From Candidatus Cloacimonetes bacterium HGW-Cloacimonetes-3 (GTDB lineage: Bacteria; Cloacimonadota; Cloacimonadia; Cloacimonadales; Cloacimonadaceae): DNA of 64,000 bases. The translations under genes and the position numbers were made by a program. This document shows, piece by piece, positions 8,658 to 15,892 of this stretch. Position 1 is the stretch's first letter. Every line of letters begins with the position of its first letter. Location: NCBI GenBank assembly GCA_002840645.1, contig PHBO01000003.1:248001-312000 (forward strand), given 5' to 3'. Under the pieces are notes generated by a model. That model had not been told where the DNA came from. It saw nothing but the letters and a program-made list of their open reading frames with translations, and did no database searches.

Positions 8658-10406
8658 ATGAACACTGTGGATTTGATAAAACAGCTTGAGTGGCTACGGA
8701 AGGACATCATTGGAAAAAATATAAGTATTGATACTCCATTTGGGCAAAGACCCTTAGTGTATGCTGATTATACCGCCAGCGGCAGAGGTCTGCAATCGAT
8801 AGAAAACTATATCCAGCACATGCTTCAGTTCTACGCCAATACTCACACAGAGGATGATTTTACCGGCAAGACAATGACCCATCTATTACATGAAGCGGAA
8901 AAAGTGATTAAGCAAGCTGTGAATGCCGGTGCCAAGGGAAAGATAATTTTTACAGAATCCGGCACTACCGGCGGCATAGCCAAATTACAGCAGATTCTGG
9001 GGGTTTACTGGCCTCCTGCAACCAGAGAACGGGTTAATGGTTTTCTGAATAGCTGTTTGCTGCGAAACCCTGACAGGGACGAATGCAACCTTGCCTTGCG
9101 TGCCTATATGAACGAACATAAACCCATTGTGTTTGTAGGTCCCTATGAGCATCATTCCAACGAATTGATGTGGAGACAGACCTTGTGCGATATTATCGAA
9201 GTTCCCCTTGCGGACGATTCCGGGTTGGATTTGGCTGTGCTCGAAAACATGGTTTCCAATCCGCAATACTCGCATAGATTGAAGATAGGTTCATTCTCGG
9301 CTGCTTCCAATGTAAGCGGCTTACGGACGGATGTATATGAAGTAGCCAGAATACTTCACCGCAACGGTGCTTTGGCGTGTTTTGATTTTGCTGCCTGTGC
9401 GCCTTACGTCAAAATAGATATGAACCTGGATGATGAAGCATATTTTGATGCAATCTTTTTGTCTCCGCACAAGTTCATAGGAGGTCCTGGGTCTTCAGGG
9501 TTACTGATTTTCAATTCCGACATATACCCAACCCATTTAGCCCCCACGGTAGCTGCGGGAGGCACTGTGGATTACGTCTCTCCCGAAAAGCAGGAGTTTA
9601 TAAAAGACATCGAATCCCGAGAAAAGCCCGGAACTCCCGGTATTCTGCAAGCCATAAGAACAGCACTGGTGTTCCAGCTTAAAGATAAAATCGGTTTGGA
9701 TAACATTGAACAGTTGGAAACATACTACTATCAACGTTTTATGGCAGAGTTTACTCACAATGATAAGATTGTATTCTATGGACCCACGGAGACGGAGAGA
9801 AAAATACCGATTATCCCCTTTAACATAGTCCACAAAGACAAGTACTTGCACCCCAAGTTTGTCACCAAGTTGCTAAACGATCTTTTTGGCATTCAATCCC
9901 GGGCAGGATGCTCCTGTGCAGGTCCCTATGGACACTATTTAATGAAGATAGAGCAGAAGTTTTCGGATTATTACCGGTGCATGATCACCAATATCGGCTA
10001 CACTGGCATTAAACCCGGCTGGGTAAGGGTGAATCTGCACTTTGGGATGGAAGAAGCAGAGATAGATTATCTAATGAATGCCATCACTTTTGTAAGTGAA
10101 TATGGCTACAGATTCCTCCCTCTTTATGAATTCAATATCAAAACTGGTGAGTGGCAATATTTTGACTATACAGACATCACCCCACTAAGCCTTGATATCA
10201 ATGCAGCGTTTAACACCGTGAAATTTACAAACAGCCAGCCCGATAACCCGGCAGAGCTTTATACTCTGGCAATAGCAGAGGCGTATAAACTTGCCGAATG
10301 TCTTGATAATGAATACGATACTCTAATCTTCGAACCGGAGATGATGAATCTGATGTATTTCTATGTTTGCAAGGTAAATAATTATCACCCTATAACAGCA
10401 ATCTAA
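8658..10406 (+). CDS. Class V aminotransferase-fold PLP enzyme (cysteine desulfurase-like, long form)
   Basis: A 582-residue cytoplasmic protein of aminotransferase class V/SufS-NifS fold type I. The N-terminal part has the family's YADYTASG opening. TESGTTGGIAK (about 98-110) fits the cofactor phosphate region, and LSPHKFIGGPGS carries the probable Schiff-base lysine, K272. A Cys-rich loop SRAGCSCAGPYGH (about 414-426) lies where cysteine desulfurases hold the mobile catalytic cysteine. The protein is longer than SufS/NifS (about 400-420 residues), with an insertion in the middle and roughly 100 extra C-terminal residues. No iron-sulfur scaffold gene is adjacent, so the substrate is uncertain; it could be a selenocysteine/cysteine lyase or another PLP enzyme. 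AAGGA precedes the ATG. Confidence 0.8.
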   Translation: MNTVDLIKQLEWLRKDIIGKNISIDTPFGQRPLVYADYTASGRGLQSIENYIQHMLQFYANTHTEDDFTGKTMTHLLHEAEKVIKQAVNAGAKGKIIFTESGTTGGIAKLQQILGVYWPPATRERVNGFLNSCLLRNPDRDECNLALRAYMNEHKPIVFVGPYEHHSNELMWRQTLCDIIEVPLADDSGLDLAVLENMVSNPQYSHRLKIGSFSAASNVSGLRTDVYEVARILHRNGALACFDFAACAPYVKIDMNLDDEAYFDAIFLSPHKFIGGPGSSGLLIFNSDIYPTHLAPTVAAGGTVDYVSPEKQEFIKDIESREKPGTPGILQAIRTALVFQLKDKIGLDNIEQLETYYYQRFMAEFTHNDKIVFYGPTETERKIPIIPFNIVHKDKYLHPKFVTKLLNDLFGIQSRAGCSCAGPYGHYLMKIEQKFSDYYRCMITNIGYTGIKPGWVRVNLHFGMEEAEIDYLMNAITFVSEYGYRFLPLYEFNIKTGEWQYFDYTDITPLSLDINAAFNTVKFTNSQPDNPAELYTLAIAEAYKLAECLDNEYDTLIFEPEMMNLMYFYVCKVNNYHPITAI

Positions 10407-10512
10407 ACAAAAGACACTATTTTCACGGACTGATTCTCTAATCCGGGAAGACGCTTAACCATTGTGGTAGAACACGATAGTTGTTTATGTGCGTCCTTGT
10501 TAAATGCCACAT

Positions 10513-10613
10513 CTTCCCTGCTTCTATCTCTAATAACTCCATAACAATTCCCTAACAATTCCCTAACGCCGTTAGGGAATCATTAGAGAATTGTTAGGGC
10601 AATACTAAAGATA
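10513..10613. repeat. 11-bp-periodic palindromic element A
   Basis: A 29-bp imperfect stem pairs 10539-10567 with 10571-10599 (25 of 29 positions identical after complementing) around a GCC loop. TAAY words recur at 10531, 10542, 10553 and 10564, and their complements RYTA at 10571, 10582, 10593 and 10604, each exactly 11 bp apart. The left boundary carries CTTCCCTGCTTC, like the other elements in this window. There is no terminator-like T tract. It lies between the PLP enzyme gene and the tRNA-tuf operon. Confidence 0.85.
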
Positions 10614-10843
10614 GGACAAAGGGCGACTGTACATCCCCATGGGAGGTTACAGATTTGCATGCTTGGTTGAGACCTTGCAGCATTCTCTTTTGTAAAGCGT
10701 ATAAAAAGCTTCAAAAAACTGTTGACAGAAAGGGGGTAGAAAATTTCTTAGCCATCTAAGTGAGAAATCGCGAAGGTTATAGAGTGAGTCCGAAAAAGAT
10801 ATTGACAAAAACAGGCTAATGAAATTGCTTGACAGAACTTGTT
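10614..10843 (+). promoter_or_regulatory. Leader of the tRNA-tuf operon with several TTGACA boxes
   Basis: No gene is visible in the stretch before the first tRNA. TTGACA occurs exactly three times (10722-10727, 10802-10807 and 10829-10834). The first two are placed to serve as -35 boxes for the tRNA-tuf transcript, but neither has a good TATAAT match 16-18 bp downstream. This is therefore a likely promoter zone without a mapped start. Confidence 0.35.
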
Positions 10844-10918
10844 GCCGATGTAGCTCAATGGTAGAGCAATTGATTTGTAATCAATAGGTTGGGGGTTCAA
10901 CTCCCTTCATCGGCTCCA
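10844..10918 (+). tRNA. tRNA-Thr (anticodon TGT)
   Basis: A complete cloverleaf. The acceptor stem is GCCGATG/CATCGGC. The D arm contains AGCTCAATGGTAGAGC, the anticodon loop TTTGTAA sits in a TTGAT/ATCAA stem, and the T loop TTCAACT has a GGGGG/CTCCC-type stem. CCA is encoded (10916-10918). It is the first gene of the tRNA-tuf cluster. Confidence 0.95.
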
Positions 10919-10926
10919 GAAATTGT

Positions 10927-11000
10927 GGAGAGGTTCCCGAGCGGCCAAAGGGAACAGACTGTAAATCTGTCGTCAGACGACTTCGGAGGTTCGAATCCTC
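10927..11000 (+). pseudogene. tRNA-Tyr (anticodon GTA) lacking the 3' acceptor strand
   Basis: The 5' acceptor strand GGAGAGG, D arm, anticodon arm (CAGA-CTGTAAA-TCTG), long variable arm (CGTCAGACG) and T loop (GGAGG-TTCGAAT-CCTC) are all typical of bacterial tRNA-Tyr. The sequence then departs: after CCTC comes AAGATAATGTGG instead of the required CCTCTCC, discriminator and CCA. The acceptor stem therefore cannot form and one T-stem pair is lost. In many bacteria the order here is Thr-Tyr-Gly-Thr-tuf; the Gly gene is also absent, so one deletion could explain both. It is either a natural pseudogene, with another tRNA-Tyr elsewhere, or an assembly collapse. Confidence 0.75.
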
Positions 11001-11018
11001 AAGATAATGTGGATTTAA

Positions 11019-11094
11019 GCTCAAGTAGCTCAGCAGGTAGAGCACCTCCTTGGTAAGGAGGAGGTCATCGGTTCGAATCCGATCTTGAGCTCCA
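11019..11094 (+). tRNA. tRNA-Thr (anticodon GGT)
   Basis: A complete cloverleaf with acceptor GCTCAAG/CTTGAGC, anticodon stem CTCCT/AGGAG around the GGT loop, a GGTTCGAATCC T arm and an encoded CCA at 11092-11094. It lies 168 bp before tuf, as in many tufB operons. Confidence 0.95.
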
Positions 11095-11262
11095 CCTTAG
11101 TTTAAAGGTGGCACATTAAGCAGTTGACCGAGCCGACTCATGCTAAAACGAATTTGATGCGCGCAAGCGAATCGATATAAAGAAACGGGGTTAATTCCCT
11201 TGATTTCTCATTTTACTAAAGCGAAATAAACACGACATGGAATGTGAATTCCAGGAGGAACA

Positions 11263-12447
11263 ATGGCAAAAGAGAAATTCGTACGTAACAAGCCGCACGT
11301 AAACGTGGGTACGATCGGTCATATTGACCATGGCAAAACAACTCTCACCGCAGCGATTACTTTGTATCTCAGTAAGAAGGGCGGCGCTAAATTCCGTTCA
11401 TTCGATAGTATCGATAACGCACCGGAAGAAAAAGCCCGCGGTATAACCATCGCCACAGCACACGTGGAATACGAATCAGACAAGCGTCACTATGCGCACG
11501 TCGATTGTCCCGGCCATGCTGACTACATCAAGAACATGATCACTGGTGCAGCTCAGATGGATGGTGCCATCGTTGTGGTTAGTGCTTATGACGGCCCCAT
11601 GCCTCAGACCCGCGAGCACATCCTGCTTGCCCGTCAGGTTGGTGTACCTGCCATTGTTGTGTTCCTGAACAAATGCGACTTGGTTGAAGACGAGGAACTG
11701 CTTGAGCTCGTGGAAATGGAAGTTCGTGAACTTCTTGACAAGTATGAATTCCCCGGCGACGAGATTCCAGTTATTCGCGGTTCAGCTCTTAAAGCCCTGA
11801 ATGGCGATCCTGAAGGTGAAGCACAGATCCAGGCACTTGTGGATGCAGTTGATAGCTACATTCCGCTGCCAGACCGTGCAACCGACAAACCTTTCCTTAT
11901 GCCCGTGGAAGACGTGTTCTCCATCCCCGGTCGTGGCACTGTTGCCACCGGTCGTGTGGAACGTGGTATAATCAAGATTCAGGACAAAGTTGAACGTGTT
12001 GGTATCCGCGAAACTGTGGAAACTACTTGCACAGGCGTGGAAATGTTCCGCAAGCTGCTCGATCAGGCTGAAGCCGGCGACAACGTTGGTTTGCTGCTTC
12101 GTGGCTTTGCCAAGACAGATATGGAACGCGGTATGGTGCTTGCCAAGCCGAAATCCATCAAACCCCACACCAAGTTCGTGGGTCAAACCTACGTGCTGAC
12201 AAAAGATGAAGGCGGACGCCACAAACCTTTCCAGACCGGCTACCGTCCTCAGTTCTATTTCCGCACCACCGACGTTACCGGCAGCCTCACCCTTCCTGAA
12301 GGCGTGAAGATGGTTATGCCCGGTGACAACGTGGAGATCCAGGCTGAACTTATCACCCCTATCGCCATGGAACAGGGTCTTCGCTTCGCTATCCGCGAAG
12401 GTGGACACACCATCGGTAGTGGCGTTGTTTCTTCAGTTATCGACTAA
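11263..12447 (+). CDS. tuf: Elongation factor Tu
   Basis: A full-length 394-residue EF-Tu, the GTPase that carries aminoacyl-tRNA to the ribosomal A site. The P-loop is [10 protein letters not shown] (about residues 18-27), followed by the switch region with [13 protein letters not shown] for G3 and NKCD for G4. The usual beta-barrel domains 2 and 3 follow and end with a typical SGVVSSVID-like tail. AGGAGGA lies just before the ATG. It follows the tRNA-Thr gene and precedes rpmG, the conserved arrangement. Codon use is strongly biased, as expected for a highly expressed gene. Confidence 0.98.
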   Translation: MAKEKFVRNKPHVNVGTIGHIDHGKTTLTAAITLYLSKKGGAKFRSFDSIDNAPEEKARGITIATAHVEYESDKRHYAHVDCPGHADYIKNMITGAAQMDGAIVVVSAYDGPMPQTREHILLARQVGVPAIVVFLNKCDLVEDEELLELVEMEVRELLDKYEFPGDEIPVIRGSALKALNGDPEGEAQIQALVDAVDSYIPLPDRATDKPFLMPVEDVFSIPGRGTVATGRVERGIIKIQDKVERVGIRETVETTCTGVEMFRKLLDQAEAGDNVGLLLRGFAKTDMERGMVLAKPKSIKPHTKFVGQTYVLTKDEGGRHKPFQTGYRPQFYFRTTDVTGSLTLPEGVKMVMPGDNVEIQAELITPIAMEQGLRFAIREGGHTIGSGVVSSVID

Positions 12448-12465
12448 TAACCGGAAGCTGGAACA

Positions 12466-12612
12466 ATGAGAGATATCATAATCTTAGCTTGCGAAGAATG
12501 CAAGAATCGTAATTATACGACCACCCGCAACAAACGCAAGCATCCGAACAGAATGGAGCTGAAGAAATTCTGCCCCACCTGCAGGAAGCATACAAACCAC
12601 AAACAGCGCTAA
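12466..12612 (+). CDS. rpmG: 50S ribosomal protein L33
   Basis: A 48-residue protein starting [12 protein letters not shown] and ending KHTNHKQR, matching L33 of the large subunit in length and pattern. Two CxxC pairs (C9/C12 and C36/C39) show it is the zinc-binding form. It begins 18 bp after the tuf stop and is followed by tRNA-Trp, secE and nusG, the usual context. Confidence 0.95.
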   Translation: MRDIIILACEECKNRNYTTTRNKRKHPNRMELKKFCPTCRKHTNHKQR

Positions 12613-12632
12613 GCGCTTTTGATATGTTGCGC

Positions 12633-12708
12633 AGGACAGTAGTTCAACTGGTAGAGCACCGGTCTCCAAAACCGGGTGTTGCGGGTTCGATTCCTGCCTG
12701 TCCTGCCA
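12633..12708 (+). tRNA. tRNA-Trp (anticodon CCA)
   Basis: Acceptor AGGACAG/CTGTCCT, anticodon arm CCGGT-CTCCAAA-ACCGG, T arm with GGTTCGATTCC, discriminator G and encoded CCA (12706-12708). It lies between rpmG and secE, as in many bacteria. Confidence 0.95.
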
Positions 12709-12796
12709 CATTATTTAGTGAGCCGGATTTCGGTTTGGCTTTAGCGGAGAATCAATATTCTCCAGCCCAGAAATTTTTAAATTGGAAAAAAGAGAA

Positions 12797-12982
12797 ATGA
12801 AGTTCGAGAAAGTAAGTCGTTTTTTCCGCGACGTCCGTTCCGAGATGAAATGCGTAACATGGCCTAATAAGGCCGACTTGAAGGAAGGAACTACCGTAGT
12901 GATAGTGATGTCCGTAATCGTTGCGATATTTTTATCATTGATAGATTTTGGATTCAGCAAGATCATTCAACTTGTATTCTAA
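12797..12982 (+). CDS. secE: Preprotein translocase subunit SecE
   Basis: A 61-residue single-span SecE, the clamp subunit of the SecYEG channel. It has the amphipathic FFRDVRSEMKCVTWP segment, the conserved WP before the membrane helix, then a hydrophobic helix VIVMSVIVAIFLSLIDF. I chose the ATG at 12797, which gives the usual start MKFEKVSRFF with GGAAAA upstream. An in-frame TTG at 12782 would add five residues. nusG follows after 18 bp, the conserved pairing. Confidence 0.93.
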   Translation: MKFEKVSRFFRDVRSEMKCVTWPNKADLKEGTTVVIVMSVIVAIFLSLIDFGFSKIIQLVF

Positions 12983-13000
12983 GAGGATAGGAAGCATAGG

Positions 13001-13534
13001 ATGAAATGGTATGTAATTCATACCTATTCTGGTCATGAAAACAAAGTGAAGACCGCCATCGAAAAGGGTCTGATCAACACTTCTATGGAAGCGGTGGTTG
13101 GCAGATTACTTGTACCGGTGCGAAAATCTTTTATCATCCGTGAAGGCAAGAAGATAGAGCGGGAAAAGAAGTTGTTCACTTCCTATGTTATTATGGAAGC
13201 AGAAATGAGTTCCGAGCTGAAAAGCTATGTCCTCAGTATTGCCGGTGTCACCAGTTTTTTAGGAATCGGTAAAGATCACAAAGAACCTGCAGCTCTATCC
13301 CAGGAAGAGGTAGACAGGCTTCTGGGAATTACAGATCCCGATAGGGATATAAAGACTTTCTCCTTTATGCCGGGAGACATGGTGAAGGTAACCGCAGGTC
13401 CCTTCTCAGATTTTGAAGGCTTGGTGCAGAAATCCACAGAGGATGGCAACAAGCTGATTATAGACGTAACCGTTTTCGGACGCCGTACACCTGTTGAGCT
13501 AAATGCTAACCAGGTAGAACTGATTAAGAAATAA
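13001..13534 (+). CDS. nusG: Transcription termination/antitermination factor NusG
   Basis: A 177-residue protein of standard length. The NGN domain begins MKWYVIHTYSGHENKVK. A linker leads to a C-terminal KOW domain with the MVKVTAGPFSDFEG signature (about residues 127-140). NusG links RNA polymerase to Rho or to the ribosome. It lies between secE and rplK in the classic order. Confidence 0.97.
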   Translation: MKWYVIHTYSGHENKVKTAIEKGLINTSMEAVVGRLLVPVRKSFIIREGKKIEREKKLFTSYVIMEAEMSSELKSYVLSIAGVTSFLGIGKDHKEPAALSQEEVDRLLGITDPDRDIKTFSFMPGDMVKVTAGPFSDFEGLVQKSTEDGNKLIIDVTVFGRRTPVELNANQVELIKK

Positions 13535-13558
13535 GACATAAAGATAGAGGTAATAGAA

Positions 13559-13990
13559 ATGGCAAAACCTAAAGATGCCGTAGCAACCATTAAACTGCAG
13601 CTTCCCGCCGGAAAGGCAACACCAGCTCCGCCCGTGGGTCCCGCCCTGGGTCAGGCAGGTGTGAATATTCCTGAATTTTGCCGTCAGTTTAACGAGAAAA
13701 CCGCCGATCAACCAGGGATGGTTTTTCCTGTTTTGATTTATGTGGCGAAGAATAAATCATTCACTTTTGAAATTAAAACCCCACCTGCCGCTGTGTTGAT
13801 AAAGAAAGAAGCGGGGCTTGCCAAAGGCAGCGCTATTCCCAACAAGAACAAGGTTGGTAAAATCAACAAAGCACAACTTAAGAATATAGCAGAACTAAAA
13901 ATTCAAGACATGAATTGCCATTCCCTTGAATCCGCTATGAGTATGATCGCTGGAACTGCAAGAAGCATGGGCGTCACAATTGAGGACTGA
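13559..13990 (+). CDS. rplK: 50S ribosomal protein L11
   Basis: A 143-residue protein with the L11 N-terminal [21 protein letters not shown] (shown in part) and the C-terminal rRNA-binding domain ending in [13 protein letters not shown]. It is part of the GTPase-associated centre and begins 24 bp after nusG. Confidence 0.97.
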   Translation: MAKPKDAVATIKLQLPAGKATPAPPVGPALGQAGVNIPEFCRQFNEKTADQPGMVFPVLIYVAKNKSFTFEIKTPPAAVLIKKEAGLAKGSAIPNKNKVGKINKAQLKNIAELKIQDMNCHSLESAMSMIAGTARSMGVTIED

Positions 13991-14029
13991 TGCTTCCTTT
14001 GCAGGAGATAGTATTCATAAGGAGAGTCA

Positions 14030-14734
14030 ATGAAACATAGTAAAAGGTACAACGTCGCCTATACGATGTTCGACCGCCAGAAGAGATTTGATCTTCCGGA
14101 AGCTCTAAAACTTTTGAAGTCTTTACCGGCTTCTAAGTTCGACGAGACCGTGGAGATGCATTTCAATTTAGGCGTCGATCCTCGTAAAGCCGATCAACAG
14201 ATTCGGAACTCGCTGGTATTACCTCATGGAACAGGTAAGGTCATGCGTGTGCTCGTATTTGCTGAAGGTGACAAAGCAGATGAAGCCAGACAAGCTGGCG
14301 CTGATTACGTAGGCGTGGATGATCTCATGGAAAAAATCACAGCCGGTTGGTTTGATTTTGACGTGGTGGTCTCTACCCCCAATTTAATGGGACGGATCGG
14401 AAAACTGGGACGCGTTTTAGGCCCCAGAGGACTTATGCCAAACCCCAAGGTAGGAACAGTTACCATGGATGTGGCGAAAGCTGTGGAAGAAGCCAAAGGT
14501 GGAAAGGTTACTTATCGCGTAGATAAGTTTGCCAATCTGCATATTCCGGCTGGCAAATTCAGCTTTGAAGAGGTTAAGCTTAGAGAGAATATCAAGGCTA
14601 TCCTCGGAGCCGTAATTAAGGAACGTCCTGCTACATTGAAGGGTGTTTTTATTCGCAGCATAACCCTCTGCACTACAATGGGTCCCGGCATCAAAATTCA
14701 GGTCGCAAGCGCAACCTTGGAAGCAAAGAGCTAA
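14030..14734 (+). CDS. rplA: 50S ribosomal protein L1
   Basis: A 234-residue L1 with the family core GRVLGPRGLMPNPKVGT and the GVDDLMEKI region. It forms the L1 stalk at the E site. An AAGGAGAG ribosome site precedes the ATG. L1 represses its own mRNA in many bacteria; I did not find an obvious L1-binding mimic in the short rplK leader. Confidence 0.97.
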   Translation: MKHSKRYNVAYTMFDRQKRFDLPEALKLLKSLPASKFDETVEMHFNLGVDPRKADQQIRNSLVLPHGTGKVMRVLVFAEGDKADEARQAGADYVGVDDLMEKITAGWFDFDVVVSTPNLMGRIGKLGRVLGPRGLMPNPKVGTVTMDVAKAVEEAKGGKVTYRVDKFANLHIPAGKFSFEEVKLRENIKAILGAVIKERPATLKGVFIRSITLCTTMGPGIKIQVASATLEAKS

Positions 14735-14746
14735 GGGAGTATTAGC

Positions 14747-15283
14747 ATGGTTCAAAATGTTAAGTATGACACAGTAAAAGACTTGACAGCGAGATTAAGT
14801 GGCGCAAAAGCGATTGTACTGGTGGATTATAAGGGAATAAACATCGAACAAGTGAATCAATTGCGCAACCGTTTCAGAGCAAATCAAGTGGATTATTTTG
14901 TCCAAAAGAATACCCTGATTAAAATCGCACTCAATGGTCTGGGTATTACCGAATTGGATTCCGAATTGGTAGGTCCCACAGCCGTAGCAGTTTGTAAACT
15001 GGATGAAGTTTCTCCTGCTCGTGAGCTTATCAAATTCCTTAAAGAAGTGATGGAAGATAAAAAATTCCCCGGCTTCAAGGTTGGTTATGTTGCAGGGCAC
15101 TTATTCAGTGCTGCTGAACTTACAGCTTTGGCGAAGCTTCCGTCCCGCGAAGAACTTCTTGCGAAGGTGTTGAGTGGCATGCAAGCCCCGATAGCGAACT
15201 TCGTAAGTATTAACCAAGGAATCATACGCAAGTTTGTGTATGCTCTTGATGCCATAGTAAAAAAACAAGCTGAAGCCAGCTAA
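14747..15283 (+). CDS. rplJ: 50S ribosomal protein L10
   Basis: A 178-residue L10, base of the L7/L12 stalk, recognised by VLVDYKGINIEQVNQLR and the C-terminal helices that bind L12 dimers. It starts only 12 bp after rplA, leaving no room for the long L10-binding leader that many bacteria place before rplJ. Confidence 0.96.
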   Translation: MVQNVKYDTVKDLTARLSGAKAIVLVDYKGINIEQVNQLRNRFRANQVDYFVQKNTLIKIALNGLGITELDSELVGPTAVAVCKLDEVSPARELIKFLKEVMEDKKFPGFKVGYVAGHLFSAAELTALAKLPSREELLAKVLSGMQAPIANFVSINQGIIRKFVYALDAIVKKQAEAS

Positions 15284-15313
15284 GAAATTATTCATATATC
15301 CGATGGAGGAACA

Positions 15314-15688
15314 ATGTCCGATAAAAAGCAACAAGTAATTGATCTGATTAAAGAGATGACCGTTCTTGATCTCTCTGAATTAGTGAAAGAAATGGAAGAG
15401 ATTTTTGGCGTTTCCGCTGCTGCTCCTGTAGCCGCTTTCGCTGCTCCTGCTGCTGCCGAAGCTGCCAAAGAAGAACAAACAGAGTTCGACGTTATCCTGG
15501 CAAATGCCGGCGATAAGAAAATCAACGTTATTAAGGTTGTTCGCGAAATCACCAAGCTTGGTTTGAAAGAAGCGAAAGACCTCGTTGATGGCGCACCGAA
15601 ACTTGTGTCCGAAAAAGTATCCAAGGAAGAAGCCGATTCAGTTAAGAAGAAACTTGAAGAAGCCGGTGCAACTGTCGAAGTCAAGTAA
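15314..15688 (+). CDS. rplL: 50S ribosomal protein L7/L12
   Basis: A 124-residue L7/L12. The N-terminal dimerisation helices are followed by an Ala-rich hinge ([17 protein letters not shown]) and the conserved C-terminal domain with [20 protein letters not shown]. It ends at a strong symmetric hairpin before rpoB. Confidence 0.97.
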   Translation: MSDKKQQVIDLIKEMTVLDLSELVKEMEEIFGVSAAAPVAAFAAPAAAEAAKEEQTEFDVILANAGDKKINVIKVVREITKLGLKEAKDLVDGAPKLVSEKVSKEEADSVKKKLEEAGATVEVK

Positions 15689-15709
15689 GGACTTCACGGT
15701 TTGATAAAT

Positions 15710-15743
15710 GTCCAAAAAAAGTCCGCAGGGACTTTTTTTGGAC
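15710..15743. terminator. Symmetric rplL-rpoB hairpin (terminator or attenuator)
   Basis: A perfect 15-bp inverted repeat, GTCCAAAAAAAGTCC / GGACTTTTTTTGGAC, with a 4-nt GCAG loop. Because the A and T tracts are inside the stem, it can work in both directions. rpoB starts 150 bp further on, so this probably sets the ratio of ribosomal protein to polymerase expression, as the rplL-rpoB attenuator does in enterobacteria (analogy). Confidence 0.8.
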
Positions 15744-15892
15744 TAATTTGAGCATAATAACCAAATATAATTGAAACCCATGAAGAGCTTTATACGTAAC
15801 CATTCATAGCTGTGGCGCACAAAGCGTGAGAAGAATAATTATTAACCCAAGACCCATGATGTTGGTATGAAAAACCGCAAAGGAGAGAGCTT

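Noticed and set aside
10829-10850. Third TTGACA as a tRNA promoter
   Set aside because: The matching -10 position would fall inside the tRNA-Thr gene, leaving no room for a start site.
11782-12408. 208-codon open frame antisense to tuf
   Set aside because: It lies wholly within the strongly biased tuf coding sequence. Long antisense frames are expected there and no ribosome site supports it.
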